The translations under genes and the position numbers were made by a program. Positions 10,641 to 22,054 of a stretch of 64,000 nucleotides of DNA are shown here, piece by piece. The DNA comes from Mesorhizobium sp. (GTDB lineage Bacteria > Pseudomonadota > Alphaproteobacteria > Rhizobiales > Rhizobiaceae): positions 112,896-176,895 of the forward strand of contig NZ_JAFKID010000010.1 of NCBI RefSeq assembly GCF_017306545.1. Reading direction: 5' to 3'. Under the pieces are notes generated by a model. That model was not told the origin of the DNA and did not search any database. It saw only the letters and a program-made list of their open reading frames with translations. The number at the start of each line of letters is the position of its first letter. Position 1 is the stretch's first letter.

Positions 10641-11342
10641 GTGAAGGAAGCCGTGATCGCATTGCGGGACGTGTCGCTCCGGCTCGGTGAAGGCGCGTCC
10701 GCCGTGCAGGTCCTCGACGCGGTCAGCCTCGACGTCCTGGCCGGCGAAGCGGTCGGCATCGTCGGGCCGTCCGGCTCGGGAAAATCGACCCTGCTGATGG
10801 TCCTGGCCGGACTGGAGCGGATCGATTCGGGAACCATCCGGATTGCCGGCGAATCGCTGATCGGCCAGAGCGAGAACCGGATCGCGTCGTTCCGGGGCCG
10901 CAACATCGGCATCGTCTTCCAGGCTTTCCATCTCATCCCCAACATGACGGCGCTGGAGAACGTCGCGGTGCCGCTGGAGCTTGCCGGCCGCCGCGACGCT
11001 TTCGAGGCGGCTGCGGCGGAATTGGCGGCGGTGGGGCTCGCCGGGCGCGTCACCCATTATCCCGGCGAACTGTCGGGCGGCGAGCAGCAGCGCGTGGCGA
11101 TCGCACGCGCCCTGGCGCCGGCGCCGCGCATCCTGATCGCCGACGAGCCGACCGGCAATCTCGACCAGAAAACCGGCCGGCAGGTGGCCGACCTGTTGTT
11201 CGCCAAGGCGGCCGAGCGCGGCACGACGCTGGTACTGGTCACGCACGACCCGGCGCTCGCGGCGCGTTGCCACCGGCAGGTGGCGATGCGCTCGGGCCGG
11301 ATCGAAAGCGCCGCGCCGCCGGCAAGGCTGGCGACCGCATGA
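10641..11342 (+). CDS. ABC transporter ATPase (YbbA/LolD-like)
   Basis: The 233-residue ATPase carries Walker A GPSGSGKST (42-50), signature LSGGEQQ (144-150) and Walker B LIADEPTGN (165-173). It belongs to the MacB/LolD-like export ATPases that partner FtsX-fold permeases. The start is GTG at 10641; the nearby ATGs at 10630 and 10636 lead into an immediate stop in another frame. Its stop overlaps the ATG of the permease (ATGA). The substrate of YbbAP-type exporters is not firmly known. Confidence 0.92.
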   Translation: MKEAVIALRDVSLRLGEGASAVQVLDAVSLDVLAGEAVGIVGPSGSGKSTLLMVLAGLERIDSGTIRIAGESLIGQSENRIASFRGRNIGIVFQAFHLIPNMTALENVAVPLELAGRRDAFEAAAAELAAVGLAGRVTHYPGELSGGEQQRVAIARALAPAPRILIADEPTGNLDQKTGRQVADLLFAKAAERGTTLVLVTHDPALAARCHRQVAMRSGRIESAAPPARLATA

Positions 11343-13897
11343 CGGGTCTGGCGCCTTGGCGCGCATTTCTGCTCGCCCTGCGCTTCGCGTTGCGCGAAAT
11401 GCGCGGCGGCCTGGCCGGCTTCTTCGTCTTCCTCGCCTGCATCGCGCTCGGCGTCGCCGCCATCGGCGGCGTCAACTCCGTCGCCCGCGCCATCGCCGCC
11501 GGTGTCGCCGACCAGGGCCAGGTGCTGCTCGGCGGCGACCTGCGTTTCGAACTCGGCCAGCGCGAGGCGACGCCGCAGGAGCATACTTTCCTCACCGACC
11601 TCGGCCAGTTGTCGCAAACCACCGGCATGCGCTCCATGGCGTTGCGCCTCGACGGCTCCGACCAGACGCTGGTCGAGCTGAAGGCGGTGGACGGCGCCTA
11701 TCCGCTTTACGGCACGCTGGAGACGCAGCCCGCCCTGTCGAACGAAGCGCTTTTCGCGATGAAGGACGGTGCTTTCGGCGCCGCCGCGCAGGATATGCTG
11801 CTGGAACGGCTGGGCCTGAAAATCGGCGACCGCATCATGGTCGGCAACGCCGACTATGAACTGCGGGCGACGATCGTCTCGGAGCCCGATGCCCTGTCGG
11901 GCGGCCTTGCGCTGGCGCCGCGCCTGATGATCTCGCAGGCGGGACTGGCCGCAAGCGGGCTGGTGCAGCCCGGCAGCCTGGTCAAGCATGCCTACAGGTT
12001 GCGCCTGCCGGCCGGCACCAGTGATGCCGAGGTCGAGGCGGTCAAGGCGCGCGCGGCCGACCGGTTTCCGCAGGCGGGCTGGTCGATCCGCACCCGCGCC
12101 AACGCGGCGCCCGCCCTCTCGGCCAATATCGAGCGGTTTTCGCAATTCCTCACGCTGGTCGGGTTGACGGCGCTGGTGGTGGGCGGCGTCGGCGTCGCCA
12201 ATGCGGTGCGCGCCTATCTCGAGACCAAGCGCGCGGTGATCGCCACCTTCAAGAGCCTCGGCGCCTCCGGCATCTTCGTCTTCACCGTCTATCTCGCGCA
12301 GATCCTGCTGATTGCCGGCATCGCCATCGCCGCCGGGCTGGCGCTCGGCGCGCTGATGCCGTTTGCGGCCGAGTGGGCGCTGCGCTCGCTGGTTCCCTTG
12401 CCGGCCGAAGGCGGCGTCTATCCCGGCGCGCTGGCGCTCGCCGCGCTGTTCGGCCTCATGGTGACGCTGGTCTTCGCCGTCCTGCCGCTCGGGCGTGCCG
12501 GCGACGTGCCGGCGGCCGCCCTGTTTCGCGAGGCCGGGATAGAAAGCCGCGGCCTGCCGGCTCCGGCCTATCTGGCGGCGGCCGCGGCCATCGCGCTGGC
12601 GCTCGCGGCGCTCGCCGTGCTGTCGGCCGAGGATCGGCGGCTGGCAACGATCTTCGTCGTCGCCACGCTGTTTTCCTTCGTCGTCCTGCGCGGCGTCGCC
12701 TGGCTGGTACAGCGGCTGGCGAAAGCGGCGCCGCGCCTGCATTCGACGGTCGCGCGGCTGGCGGTCGGCAACATCCATCGGCCGGGCGCGCTGACACCGT
12801 CGGTCGTTCTGTCGCTCGGGCTCGGCCTGACGCTTCTGGTGGTGCTGGCGCAGATCGACGGCAATCTCCGGCGCGAGATTTCCGGCAGCCTGTCGGAGCG
12901 CGCGCCGAACTTCTTCTTCGTCGATATCCAGGGTGCCGAGGTCGACGCCTTTTCGGCGCTGATCGCCAGGCAAGCGCCGCAAGGCGTGCTTGCCAAGGTG
13001 CCGATGCTGCGCGGCCGCATCATGGCGCTGAACGGCGTGCCGGCCGACAAGGCGCCGGTTTCGGCCGACGGCGCCTGGGTGCTGCGCGGCGACCGCGGCC
13101 TGACCTACGACGCCGAAAAGCCGGCCAACGCCACGCTGACGGAGGGCTCGTGGTGGCCGAAGGCTTATGCCGGCGAGCCGCTGGTGTCGTTTTCGGCCGA
13201 AGAAGCCAAGGCGCTCGGCCTGAAACTCGGCGAGAGCGTCACCGTCAACGTGCTCGGCCGCAACGTTACCGCCAAGGTGGCGAATTTCCGCCAGGTGCAG
13301 TGGGAGACGATGGGCATCAATTTCGTCATGGTGTTCTCGCCCAACACCTTTGCCGGCGCGCCCCACGCCTGGCTGGCGACGCTGACCGAGAAGGACGCCA
13401 CCGTGGCGAAGGATGCGCGCATCCTCAACGCCGTCACCCGCGCCTTTCCCACCGTGACGGCGGTGCGCGTCAAGGACGCGCTCGACATCGTCAACCGGCT
13501 GATCGGCCAGCTCGGCACCGCCATCCGCGCCGCGGCGGTCGTGGCGCTGGCCTCGTCCGTGCTGGTTCTGGCCGGCGCGCTCGCCGCCGGCAACCGGGCG
13601 CGCATCCGCGACGCGGTGGTGCTGAAGACGCTTGGCGCCACCCGGCGCACGCTGATGGCGGCGTTCGCGCTGGAATATGCGCTGCTGGGGCTCGCCACCG
13701 CCATCTTCGCGCTGGCGGCGGGAAGCGTCGCGGCCTGGTTCGTCACCGCCCGCGTCATGAAGCTGCCGGCCTATATGCAGCCGGACGTGGCAGTGGCGAC
13801 GCTCGCGGCAGCGCTGGTCGTCACCGTCGGCGTCGGGCTCGCCGGCACCTGGCGGGTGCTGGGACACAAGGCCGCGCCCGTCCTCAGAAATCTTTGA
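11339..13897 (+). CDS. ABC transporter permease, YbbP-type with FtsX domains
   Basis: The 852-residue membrane protein has an N-terminal helix, a periplasmic MacB-like domain of about 220 residues, then helices (~265-430), a second periplasmic region (~500-690) and a second group of three helices near the C-terminus. This double FtsX layout is that of YbbP. The ATG at 11339 overlaps the ATPase stop, which fixes the start (MTGLAPWRAF). Together with the upstream ATPase and the divergent GDSL esterase it forms the tesA-ybbA-ybbP neighbourhood, suggesting work on lipids or hydrophobic compounds, which is inference. Confidence 0.93.
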   Translation: MTGLAPWRAFLLALRFALREMRGGLAGFFVFLACIALGVAAIGGVNSVARAIAAGVADQGQVLLGGDLRFELGQREATPQEHTFLTDLGQLSQTTGMRSMALRLDGSDQTLVELKAVDGAYPLYGTLETQPALSNEALFAMKDGAFGAAAQDMLLERLGLKIGDRIMVGNADYELRATIVSEPDALSGGLALAPRLMISQAGLAASGLVQPGSLVKHAYRLRLPAGTSDAEVEAVKARAADRFPQAGWSIRTRANAAPALSANIERFSQFLTLVGLTALVVGGVGVANAVRAYLETKRAVIATFKSLGASGIFVFTVYLAQILLIAGIAIAAGLALGALMPFAAEWALRSLVPLPAEGGVYPGALALAALFGLMVTLVFAVLPLGRAGDVPAAALFREAGIESRGLPAPAYLAAAAAIALALAALAVLSAEDRRLATIFVVATLFSFVVLRGVAWLVQRLAKAAPRLHSTVARLAVGNIHRPGALTPSVVLSLGLGLTLLVVLAQIDGNLRREISGSLSERAPNFFFVDIQGAEVDAFSALIARQAPQGVLAKVPMLRGRIMALNGVPADKAPVSADGAWVLRGDRGLTYDAEKPANATLTEGSWWPKAYAGEPLVSFSAEEAKALGLKLGESVTVNVLGRNVTAKVANFRQVQWETMGINFVMVFSPNTFAGAPHAWLATLTEKDATVAKDARILNAVTRAFPTVTAVRVKDALDIVNRLIGQLGTAIRAAAVVALASSVLVLAGALAAGNRARIRDAVVLKTLGATRRTLMAAFALEYALLGLATAIFALAAGSVAAWFVTARVMKLPAYMQPDVAVATLAAALVVTVGVGLAGTWRVLGHKAAPVLRNL

Positions 13898-14135
13898 AAA
13901 GGCGTTGCGGACGGCGTCGAAAGGGCCGCGTTCCATTAAATTTCCGTCATGATTGCGCCTGCGCGCCGGCTTTTAAGGCCCTCCACGGCCTTCACGAAGC
14001 GTAACAGCCGGTCACGCCCTTGTTCTTGCGCGGAATAAGCCTCATATTTGCCGGCAGGCATGCTGGAGCTCCGCCAGCGGCGCCTGGGCTCGAAAGGCCT
14101 GACACCGGACGGGGCAGAAGCAACAGAGGACGTCC

Positions 14136-14909
14136 ATGGCTGAACCCCTTCGCAACTACCAAACCCGCGCCGTGCCCGCAGGCCGTGCCGACGCGGCGAT
14201 CGACCAGGGCCTGCGCGCCTACATGATCAAGGTCTACAACCTGATGGGTATGGGCCTGCTGATCACCGGCCTCGCCGCCGTCGCCACGATCATGCTGGCG
14301 ACGACCTCCACCCCGACCGCCTACCAGATCGCCAACGGCACGTACCTTACCGGCTTCGGCTACGCTCTCTTCGCTTCGCCGCTGAAGTGGGTGGTCATCC
14401 TGGCGCCATTGGCCGCGGTGTTCTTCCTGTCCTTCCGTGTGCAGTCGATGAGCGTGTCGGCCGCCCAGACCACGTTCTGGGTCTATGCCGGGCTGGTCGG
14501 CCTGTCGCTGTCGTCGCTCTTCCTGGTCTACACCACCGCGTCGATTTCGCAGACCTTCTTCGCCACGGCCGCTGCCTTCGGCGCGCTGTCGCTCTACGGC
14601 TACACGACCAAGCGCGACCTGACCGCGATGGGCTCGTTCCTCATCATGGGCGTGTTCGGCTTGGTCATCGCCATGCTCATCAACATCTTCCTGCAATCGT
14701 CGGCGCTCGCCTTCGCCGTCTCGGCGATCGGCGTGCTGATTTTCGCCGGCCTGACCGCCTACGATACGCAGAAGATCAAGGAGATGTATTTCGAGGGTGA
14801 CGACCAGCTCGTCGCCGGCCGCAAGTCCATCATGGGCGCGCTGACGCTCTATCTCGATTTCATCAACCTGTTCATGTTCCTGCTCCAGTTCATGGGCGAC
14901 CGCCGCTAA
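14136..14909 (+). CDS. Bax inhibitor-1/YccA family membrane protein
   Basis: The 257-residue protein has seven hydrophobic segments after a ~25-residue polar N-terminus and the family signature near its end, AYDTQKIKEMYFEGDD and an LYLDFINLFMFLL segment. Members act as membrane pH-sensitive calcium leak channels or as FtsH modulators (YccA); the role in rhizobia is unknown. It stands alone with a strong terminator directly after it (14937-14962). The preceding 238 bp (13898-14135) contain no gene I can support. Confidence 0.93.
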   Translation: MAEPLRNYQTRAVPAGRADAAIDQGLRAYMIKVYNLMGMGLLITGLAAVATIMLATTSTPTAYQIANGTYLTGFGYALFASPLKWVVILAPLAAVFFLSFRVQSMSVSAAQTTFWVYAGLVGLSLSSLFLVYTTASISQTFFATAAAFGALSLYGYTTKRDLTAMGSFLIMGVFGLVIAMLINIFLQSSALAFAVSAIGVLIFAGLTAYDTQKIKEMYFEGDDQLVAGRKSIMGALTLYLDFINLFMFLLQFMGDRR

Positions 14910-14936
14910 GGCGATCCCTGGACCAGCGTGTTTGCG

Positions 14937-14962
14937 AAGGGCGGCCCAACGGCCGCCCTTTT
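14937..14962 (+). terminator. Rho-independent terminator of the Bax-inhibitor-1 gene
   Basis: A perfect 10-bp stem (AAGGGCGGCC / GGCCGCCCTT) with a 4-base loop, running into TTTT, begins 28 bp after the stop codon. Confidence 0.85.
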
Positions 14963-15016
14963 CATTTGCCACTTGCTCTGCTGTCATAGCGAGCAGTGTG
15001 GAGCGATGCCTAAATT

Positions 15017-15586
15017 ATGAGCACGATTGCGATCCGTGATGCCGTTCCGTCCGATCTCAGCCGGATTACCGGCATCTATGCAGACGCGGTGACGAACGGC
15101 ACCGCCAGCTATGAACTGGACCCGCCATCGCTGGCCGAAATGCGCGCGCGCTTCGAAAGCCTGAAAGCCGGCGGCTTTCCCTATCTGGCGGCGGTGGACG
15201 AGACGGACACGGTGCTCGGCTACGCCTACGCCGGCGTCTTTCGTCCGCGCCCTGCCTACCGTTTCATCGTCGAGGATTCGGTCTACGTGGCGCCGGAGGC
15301 CAAGGGCCGCGGCGTCGGCCGCCTCCTGATGGAGCATCTGATCGAAGCGGTGCGGACGCTCGGCTTCCGGCAGATCGTCGCCGTCATAGGCGACGGCCGC
15401 GCCGACAGCGCGTCGGTAAAACTGCACGAGAGGCTGAGGTTCACCCATTCCGGACAGCTGACCGGTTCGGGCTACAAGCACGGCCGCTGGCTGGACACGG
15501 CCTTCATGCAACTCGAGTTGAACGGCGGCGCGACCTTGCCGCCCGATCCCGACTCCTGGCCGGAGCGGGCGTTCCGAGCGAAATAG
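15017..15586 (+). CDS. GNAT N-acetyltransferase, phosphinothricin-acetyltransferase-like
   Basis: The 189-residue protein has the GNAT fold order: an N-terminal IRDAVPSDLSRITGIYADAV strand-helix, the motif A acetyl-CoA loop KGRGVGRLLMEHLI (~95-108) and a C-terminal HSGQL-GYKHGRWLDTAFM segment. The pattern of the N-terminal helix and the GYKHGRW segment is typical of the Pat/Bar and MnaT subfamily acting on phosphinothricin, methionine derivatives or similar amines. The stop codon TAG is fused to a type-B repeat end (TAGAACATGTCC). Confidence 0.88.
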   Translation: MSTIAIRDAVPSDLSRITGIYADAVTNGTASYELDPPSLAEMRARFESLKAGGFPYLAAVDETDTVLGYAYAGVFRPRPAYRFIVEDSVYVAPEAKGRGVGRLLMEHLIEAVRTLGFRQIVAVIGDGRADSASVKLHERLRFTHSGQLTGSGYKHGRWLDTAFMQLELNGGATLPPDPDSWPERAFRAK

Positions 15587-15616
15587 AACATGTCCTTATC
15601 CCGAAATCGGTTCCCC
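15584..15616 (+). repeat. Partial type-B palindromic element, copy 4
   Basis: The sequence starting at the stop of the GNAT gene reads TAGAACATGTCCTTATCCCG and then AAATCGGTTCC. This matches the element end found at 31300-31327 and 53860-53885. Only about 33 bp are recognisable. Confidence 0.55.
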
Positions 15617-15633
15617 AATTCGAGCGACGTGGG

Positions 15634-16017
15634 TTAAGCCTTCACCAGTTTCAGCTTGCTGTCGAAGATGCCGAGCACGCGCGCCAGTTCGTGGCCGCGC
15701 TTCATGATGCGGCCGCCGGCCGCGATGACGGCGAAGGCGCCCTGCCGGCGCGCCAGCCGGGGGTCCTTGACGATCTGGTAAAGCGGCACGTCGTGGGCAC
15801 GGCGGAACACCGAGAAGACGGCGCGGTCGGAAAGGTGGTCGATGGCGTAGTCGCGCCACTCGTTGGCGGCCACCATGCGCCCGTAGAGCCTCAGGATCAT
15901 GTCGAGCTCGCGCCTGTCGAAAGCGACGGGCAGGTCGAGACGCTCGCGCCGCGCCTCGGCCAGCGGGATCAATATTGCGGATGCGTCCCCCTCCTCCGCT
16001 CCGCTTCCATCGGTCAT
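15634..16017 (-). CDS. DUF2794 family protein
   Basis: The 127-residue hydrophilic protein starts after a polar N-terminus and carries the conserved block PVAFDRRELDMILRLYGRMV and the segment WRDYAIDHLSDRAVFSVFRR. These are the features I associate with DUF2794, a family largely restricted to Alphaproteobacteria and of unknown function. The ATG at 16017 was preferred over the longer frame to 16374, whose extra residues look like translated non-coding sequence. Upstream is a 511-bp interval with a candidate small RNA. Confidence 0.85.
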   Translation of the reverse strand: MTDGSGAEEGDASAILIPLAEARRERLDLPVAFDRRELDMILRLYGRMVAANEWRDYAIDHLSDRAVFSVFRRAHDVPLYQIVKDPRLARRQGAFAVIAAGGRIMKRGHELARVLGIFDSKLKLVKA

Positions 16018-16231
16018 GCCGTATCCTCGTCCGTTGGTTCGCCGGCCAAGGGTCGCGCGTTCGCCGGGCAATTGCAAGACCGGCGGCGATTCGCGGGCGG
16101 CCGGAAGGTTTGCGAGCGTCCACTCACATTTGCGAAACACATGTTGGAATTGGTGATGTTGCGCCTTATTTCCGCCGCCTTTTATCCGCGCTCGCGCCCC
16201 AATGTCCGCCGAACTTACACCCGTTGCCTGA

Positions 16232-16393
16232 GACGGTTCGGTCCGGCACCGGCTCGTAAACCCCAAGCCCCCCGCCCACGGGTCTGCGTCGGATCGAACC
16301 AACCTCGGCCTTCCAGAGAGAAGGACCGGGTGTGCGACGATCCCGAAATCCTGAATCGCCGGCGTCGGAACCAAGCTGACGTCGGCTTTTTAT
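16232..16393 (+). ncRNA. Candidate structured small RNA ending at an orphan terminator
   Basis: The 511-bp gap 16018-16528 has no plausible gene. It does contain an 11-bp stem (16235-16245 with 16290-16300, GGTTCGGTCCG / CGGATCGAACC, one G-U pair) enclosing a C-rich region, a small CCTTC/GAAGG hairpin near 16309, and a terminator at 16358-16393. No plus-strand gene lies immediately upstream because DUF2794 is on the other strand, so the terminator must end a short transcript that starts in the gap. I cannot assign a known family, and the 5' end is a guess. Confidence 0.4.
16358..16393 (+). terminator. Rho-independent terminator with no upstream gene
   Basis: The stem GCCGGCGTC / GACGTCGGC (8 of 9 pairs plus a G-U) encloses an 11-base loop and is followed by TTTTTATT. 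It is on the strand opposite to both flanking genes. Confidence 0.7.
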
Positions 16394-16528
16394 TGGGCCG
16401 ACCTGTCTGCGCATGGCGCTTCACGGCGCCGCGGCGGGCCCTCGCCGTGCCGAAACGGCGCTCGGGGAGATTGTGAAAATCTACGGGAAAGACGCCACGG
16501 CCGCCGCGTGATCGGGCGGCCGGCCGGC

Positions 16529-17305
16529 TTATTGCGCGGGCTTGCGAATGAAGGCGGCGCCGAGGATCGGCCCCGGCAGGCCGTCCGGGCCGACCGCTTG
16601 CAGAAGCACGGCGCCGCCGCCCTTCTTGGAAATCTCGCTCAGCGGCAGTTCGTAGCGCTGCGCCTTGCCGTGCCACATGCCGGCGGTCTGGATATCCGAG
16701 ACGGCGTTCCAGTAGGTCAGCTTGCGGCCGTCGTTCTCGCCCTTGCCGATGGCGACTGTCTGCGGCGCATCGAAATAGACCACGATCACATGGGCGTTGG
16801 TGTCGCCGGCGCCCTTGGCCGCATCGCCGGCGTCGATCATCACGCCGTCGCCGGAACGGCTGACCCTGACGGCCACCTGCATGCCCCGGCCCGCCTTTTC
16901 CATGCCCGCGAGTTCGTCCGTGACGGCGGCGCGATTGGCGCCGTTGACATGGATGCGGCCGTTGATGACGGCTTGAGGCGTATAGACCGAGCGCCCGTTG
17001 AAGGCCCGCATATAGGCGTATTGCCGCTCGGTGTTCTCCTTGCGCGACAGCGTGTCCCGCCAGCCGAGATAGTCCCAGTAATCGACATGATAGGAGAGCG
17101 TCACGAGTTCGGGATCGGCGGCCAGCTCGGCGAAGAACTCGTCGGCCGGCGGGCAGGAATTGCAGCCTTGGCTGGTGAACAGTTCGACGACGCCGATCGG
17201 CTTGTCTGGCGCCGCCGTTTCGTCGGCGCGCGCCGTGGGAACACTCGCCAGCGCCGAAACCGCCAGCGCCGCAAACGCCAACCGGGTTCGTGGTCGAGAA
17301 TCCAT
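16529..17305 (-). CDS. DUF1223 secreted thioredoxin-like protein
   Basis: The 258-residue product has a signal peptide (residues ~1-27, twin Arg near the start) and the DUF1223 hallmark VELFTSQGCNSCPPAD (40-55), a CxxC pair (Cys48, Cys51) at the head of a thioredoxin-like fold. Other conserved parts are LSYHVDYWDYLGW and YTPQAVINGR. The family is periplasmic and probably redox active, but no substrate is known. The start at 17305 was preferred over 17374 because it places the signal peptide at the N-terminus. Confidence 0.87.
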   Translation of the reverse strand: MDSRPRTRLAFAALAVSALASVPTARADETAAPDKPIGVVELFTSQGCNSCPPADEFFAELAADPELVTLSYHVDYWDYLGWRDTLSRKENTERQYAYMRAFNGRSVYTPQAVINGRIHVNGANRAAVTDELAGMEKAGRGMQVAVRVSRSGDGVMIDAGDAAKGAGDTNAHVIVVYFDAPQTVAIGKGENDGRKLTYWNAVSDIQTAGMWHGKAQRYELPLSEISKKGGGAVLLQAVGPDGLPGPILGAAFIRKPAQ

Positions 17306-17414
17306 GACTGTTCCAGTTCCGGCCGACTTTGCCGGCCCATCATGGCCTGAATTCTTGGCAGAAGCGACGGTCAACGGGAAGTCACGTTGCGGTGAAATTT
17401 TTACGCCGACTTCC

Positions 17415-17538
17415 TTCGCCCCGTTTATGGGGAGAAGGTGGTCCGAAGGGGCGGATGAGGGGTCGCGCCGAGTTCGGGATGTCTGCGCCGCCCCTCACCT
17501 GCCTGCCGGCATCCTCTCCCCGTAAACGGGGAGAGGAA
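17415..17538. repeat. Type-A double-hairpin palindromic element, copy 1
   Basis: The left arm has GCCCCGTTTATGGGG followed by AGAAGGTGGTCCGAAGGGGCG; the right arm has CCCCTCACCTGCCTGCCGGC and TCTCCCCGTAAACGGGGAGA. The two ends are inverted copies of each other. The element fills most of the gap between the DUF1223 gene and the 3' end of acnA. Confidence 0.8.
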
Positions 17539-17547
17539 AGCTCTCCG

Positions 17548-20238
<2,691 letters not shown>

Positions 20239-20433
20239 GGGGCTACCACCTTTGGTCTGTTCTGCGGGGGAACGGACTCCGATGGCATGCAATCACGCGC
20301 AAAGGTGCGGGTACGGTCATTTCCGCTGTCCGCTCCCAAGCGTCCCAGCCGTATGTGCGGCAGGCGCTGGTCCGGCGCAATAAAGTTTGCCTTCCCCGAC
20401 CGCTGGGGTTGGTATGTCGGATATAGAGAAGTT

Positions 20434-20450
20434 CCTGGAATAGTTCTAGA
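20434..20450. promoter_or_regulatory. Candidate Irr (iron control element) box between acnA and ccmA
   Basis: CCTGGAATAGTTCTAGA matches 10 of the 14 fixed positions of the rhizobial ICE consensus TTTAGAA-N3-TTCTAAA. On the acnA strand it lies just upstream of a CTATAT -10-like hexamer at 421-426 of the 20 kb block (20421-20426), where a -35 region would be. Irr control of acnA is described in rhizobia; the site here is a reading by eye. Confidence 0.4.
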
Positions 20451-20516
20451 CGGTGTTTGGGCAATTTTGCCGCGCCGGACCGGAGCGGCGCTGCGACTTT
20501 CGGCGAAGGAGACGAA

Positions 20517-21137
20517 ATGCGGCTGATCGCCGAAGGGCTGGCGGGAGAACGGGGCGGCGAGTCGGTGTTTTCCGGCATCGACCTCGCGCTGGAAGACGGC
20601 GCCGCCTGCGTCGTCACCGGCCCGAACGGCTCCGGCAAGTCGACGCTGCTGCGCGTCATCGCCGGGCTGTTGCCGGCGGCCGGTGGCACGGTGAGACTGG
20701 ACGGCGGCGGCGCGGCGTTTCCCACCGTCGCCTCCGCTTCGCATTATCTCGGCCACCAGAACGCAATGAAGCCGGCGCTGACCGTGGCGGAAAATCTCGG
20801 CTTCTGGCGCGATTTTTCGGCGGACGCCGAGGCGAAGCCGGGACTGGGTGTCGAGGAAGCGCTGGAGGCGGTCGAGCTCGGCGGCATCGGCCACCTGCCC
20901 TTCGGCTACCTCTCCACCGGCCAACGTCGCCGCACGGCCATCGCCCGGCTGCTGGTCTGCCACCGGCCGATCTGGCTGCTCGACGAGCCGACCGCCGGGC
21001 TGGACAAGGCTTCGGAGCGGCGCTTTGCCGGACTGATGGGCGAGCACCTGCGCGGCGGCGGCATTATCGTGGCGGCGACACACCTGCCGCTGGGACTGGA
21101 AAGGGCGGTGGAACTGCGGATGGGGCTGGCAGGCTGA
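20517..21137 (+). CDS. ccmA: Heme exporter ATP-binding protein CcmA
   Basis: The 206-residue ATPase has Walker A GPNGSGKST (35-43), a divergent signature LSTGQRRR and Walker B LLDEPTAGLD. CcmA works with CcmB (and CcmC) in system I cytochrome c maturation, releasing holo-CcmE. A GGAG Shine-Dalgarno at 20508 sits 5-8 bases before the ATG at 20517 and decides against the longer frame from 20457. It is divergent from acnA. A type-A repeat separates it from ccmB, an unusual spacing for this operon. Confidence 0.95.
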   Translation: MRLIAEGLAGERGGESVFSGIDLALEDGAACVVTGPNGSGKSTLLRVIAGLLPAAGGTVRLDGGGAAFPTVASASHYLGHQNAMKPALTVAENLGFWRDFSADAEAKPGLGVEEALEAVELGGIGHLPFGYLSTGQRRRTAIARLLVCHRPIWLLDEPTAGLDKASERRFAGLMGEHLRGGGIIVAATHLPLGLERAVELRMGLAG

Positions 21138-21160
21138 TGCTTCATTCGCTGACGGCTGCG

Positions 21161-21285
21161 CCGCCCCTCACCTGCCTGCCGGCATCCTCTCCCCGTAAAC
21201 GGGGCGAGGAAGGCTGGTCGCAACGCCAGCGCCTCCTCCTTCTCCCCGTTTACGGGGAGAAGGTGCCCGCAGGGCGGATGAGGGG
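21161..21285. repeat. Type-A double-hairpin palindromic element, copy 2
   Basis: The left end CCGCCCCTCACCTGCCTGCC is followed by TCTCCCCGTAAACGGGG; the right part has TCTCCCCGTTTACGGGGAGA then AGGTGCCCGCAGGGCGGATG and AGGGG. The ends are inverted relative to each other. It lies inside the ccm operon between ccmA and ccmB and could attenuate or process the transcript. Confidence 0.8.
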
Positions 21286-21318
21286 CAGCTCCGACGCGAT
21301 AATAGAAGGCACGGCCCC

Positions 21319-21984
21319 ATGCTAGCCCTTTATCTTCGCGACCTGCGTCTCGCCTTCCGTGCCGGCAGCGGGGCGCTGACGGGCGTCATCTTCTTCCTCG
21401 CCGTCATCGCCACCATCCCCTTCGGCGTCGGGCCGGACCTCAACCTGCTCGCACGCATCGGCCCGGCGATCCTGTGGATCGGCGCGCTGCTGTCCTGCCT
21501 GCTCGGCCTCGACCGGCTGTTTCAGGCCGACCGCGAGGACGGTTCGCTCGACCTTCTGGTGCTGGAGGCCGACCGCCACATGCCGGCGCTGACGGTGCTG
21601 GTGAAATGCCTCGCCCACTGGACGGCGAGCGTGTTGCCGCTGGTGGTGGCCGCGCCCTTGCTCGGCCTGTTCATGAACATGAGCGCCACCGGCATCGGCG
21701 CGACCACCTTGACCCTGCTCGCCGGCACGCCGGCCATCGCCTTCATCGGCGCCGCCGGCGCCGCGGTGGCGGTGGCGCTGCCGCGCGGCGGCGTGCTGAT
21801 TTCGGTGCTGGTGCTGCCGCTCGCCATCCCGGTGCTGATCTTCGGCGTCTCGGCCAGCTACGGCGCCGTCAACGATCCCGACCCGTTCCTGCAACCCTTT
21901 CTCGTCACCGTCGCGCTGACGCTGTTCTCCGCCGTGGTCGGGCCGGTGGCGGCGGCGGTTGCGCTGCGGCACGGCGCCGATTGA
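21319..21984 (+). CDS. ccmB: Heme exporter membrane protein CcmB
   Basis: The 221-residue protein has six hydrophobic helices and the normal CcmB length. The N-terminal LYLRDLRLAFRAGSGAL segment and the LLSCLLGLDRLFQADREDGSLD region are family features. CcmB is the membrane subunit that pairs with CcmA in the inner membrane. The start is 33 bp after the end of the repeat element at 21285. Directly downstream, where ccmC should be, only a 25-codon remnant is found. Confidence 0.95.
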   Translation: MLALYLRDLRLAFRAGSGALTGVIFFLAVIATIPFGVGPDLNLLARIGPAILWIGALLSCLLGLDRLFQADREDGSLDLLVLEADRHMPALTVLVKCLAHWTASVLPLVVAAPLLGLFMNMSATGIGATTLTLLAGTPAIAFIGAAGAAVAVALPRGGVLISVLVLPLAIPVLIFGVSASYGAVNDPDPFLQPFLVTVALTLFSAVVGPVAAAVALRHGAD

Positions 21985-22054
21985 CCGCGATCCGGAACGG
22001 CCTGCGGCAGCGCGCGCGATTTACGCGGCGCGGCAGGCCCGCTATGGAAGCTTT

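Noticed and set aside
11057-13936. 959-codon minus-strand open frame opposite the YbbA/YbbP genes
   Set aside because: It is the mirror of real plus-strand genes in high-GC DNA; its translation is Arg/Gly/Asp/His-rich without domains, while the plus strand has clear ABC motifs.
13975-13992. Hairpin AAGGCC-N6-GGCCTT after the YbbP-type gene
   Set aside because: The stem is short and lacks a following T tract.
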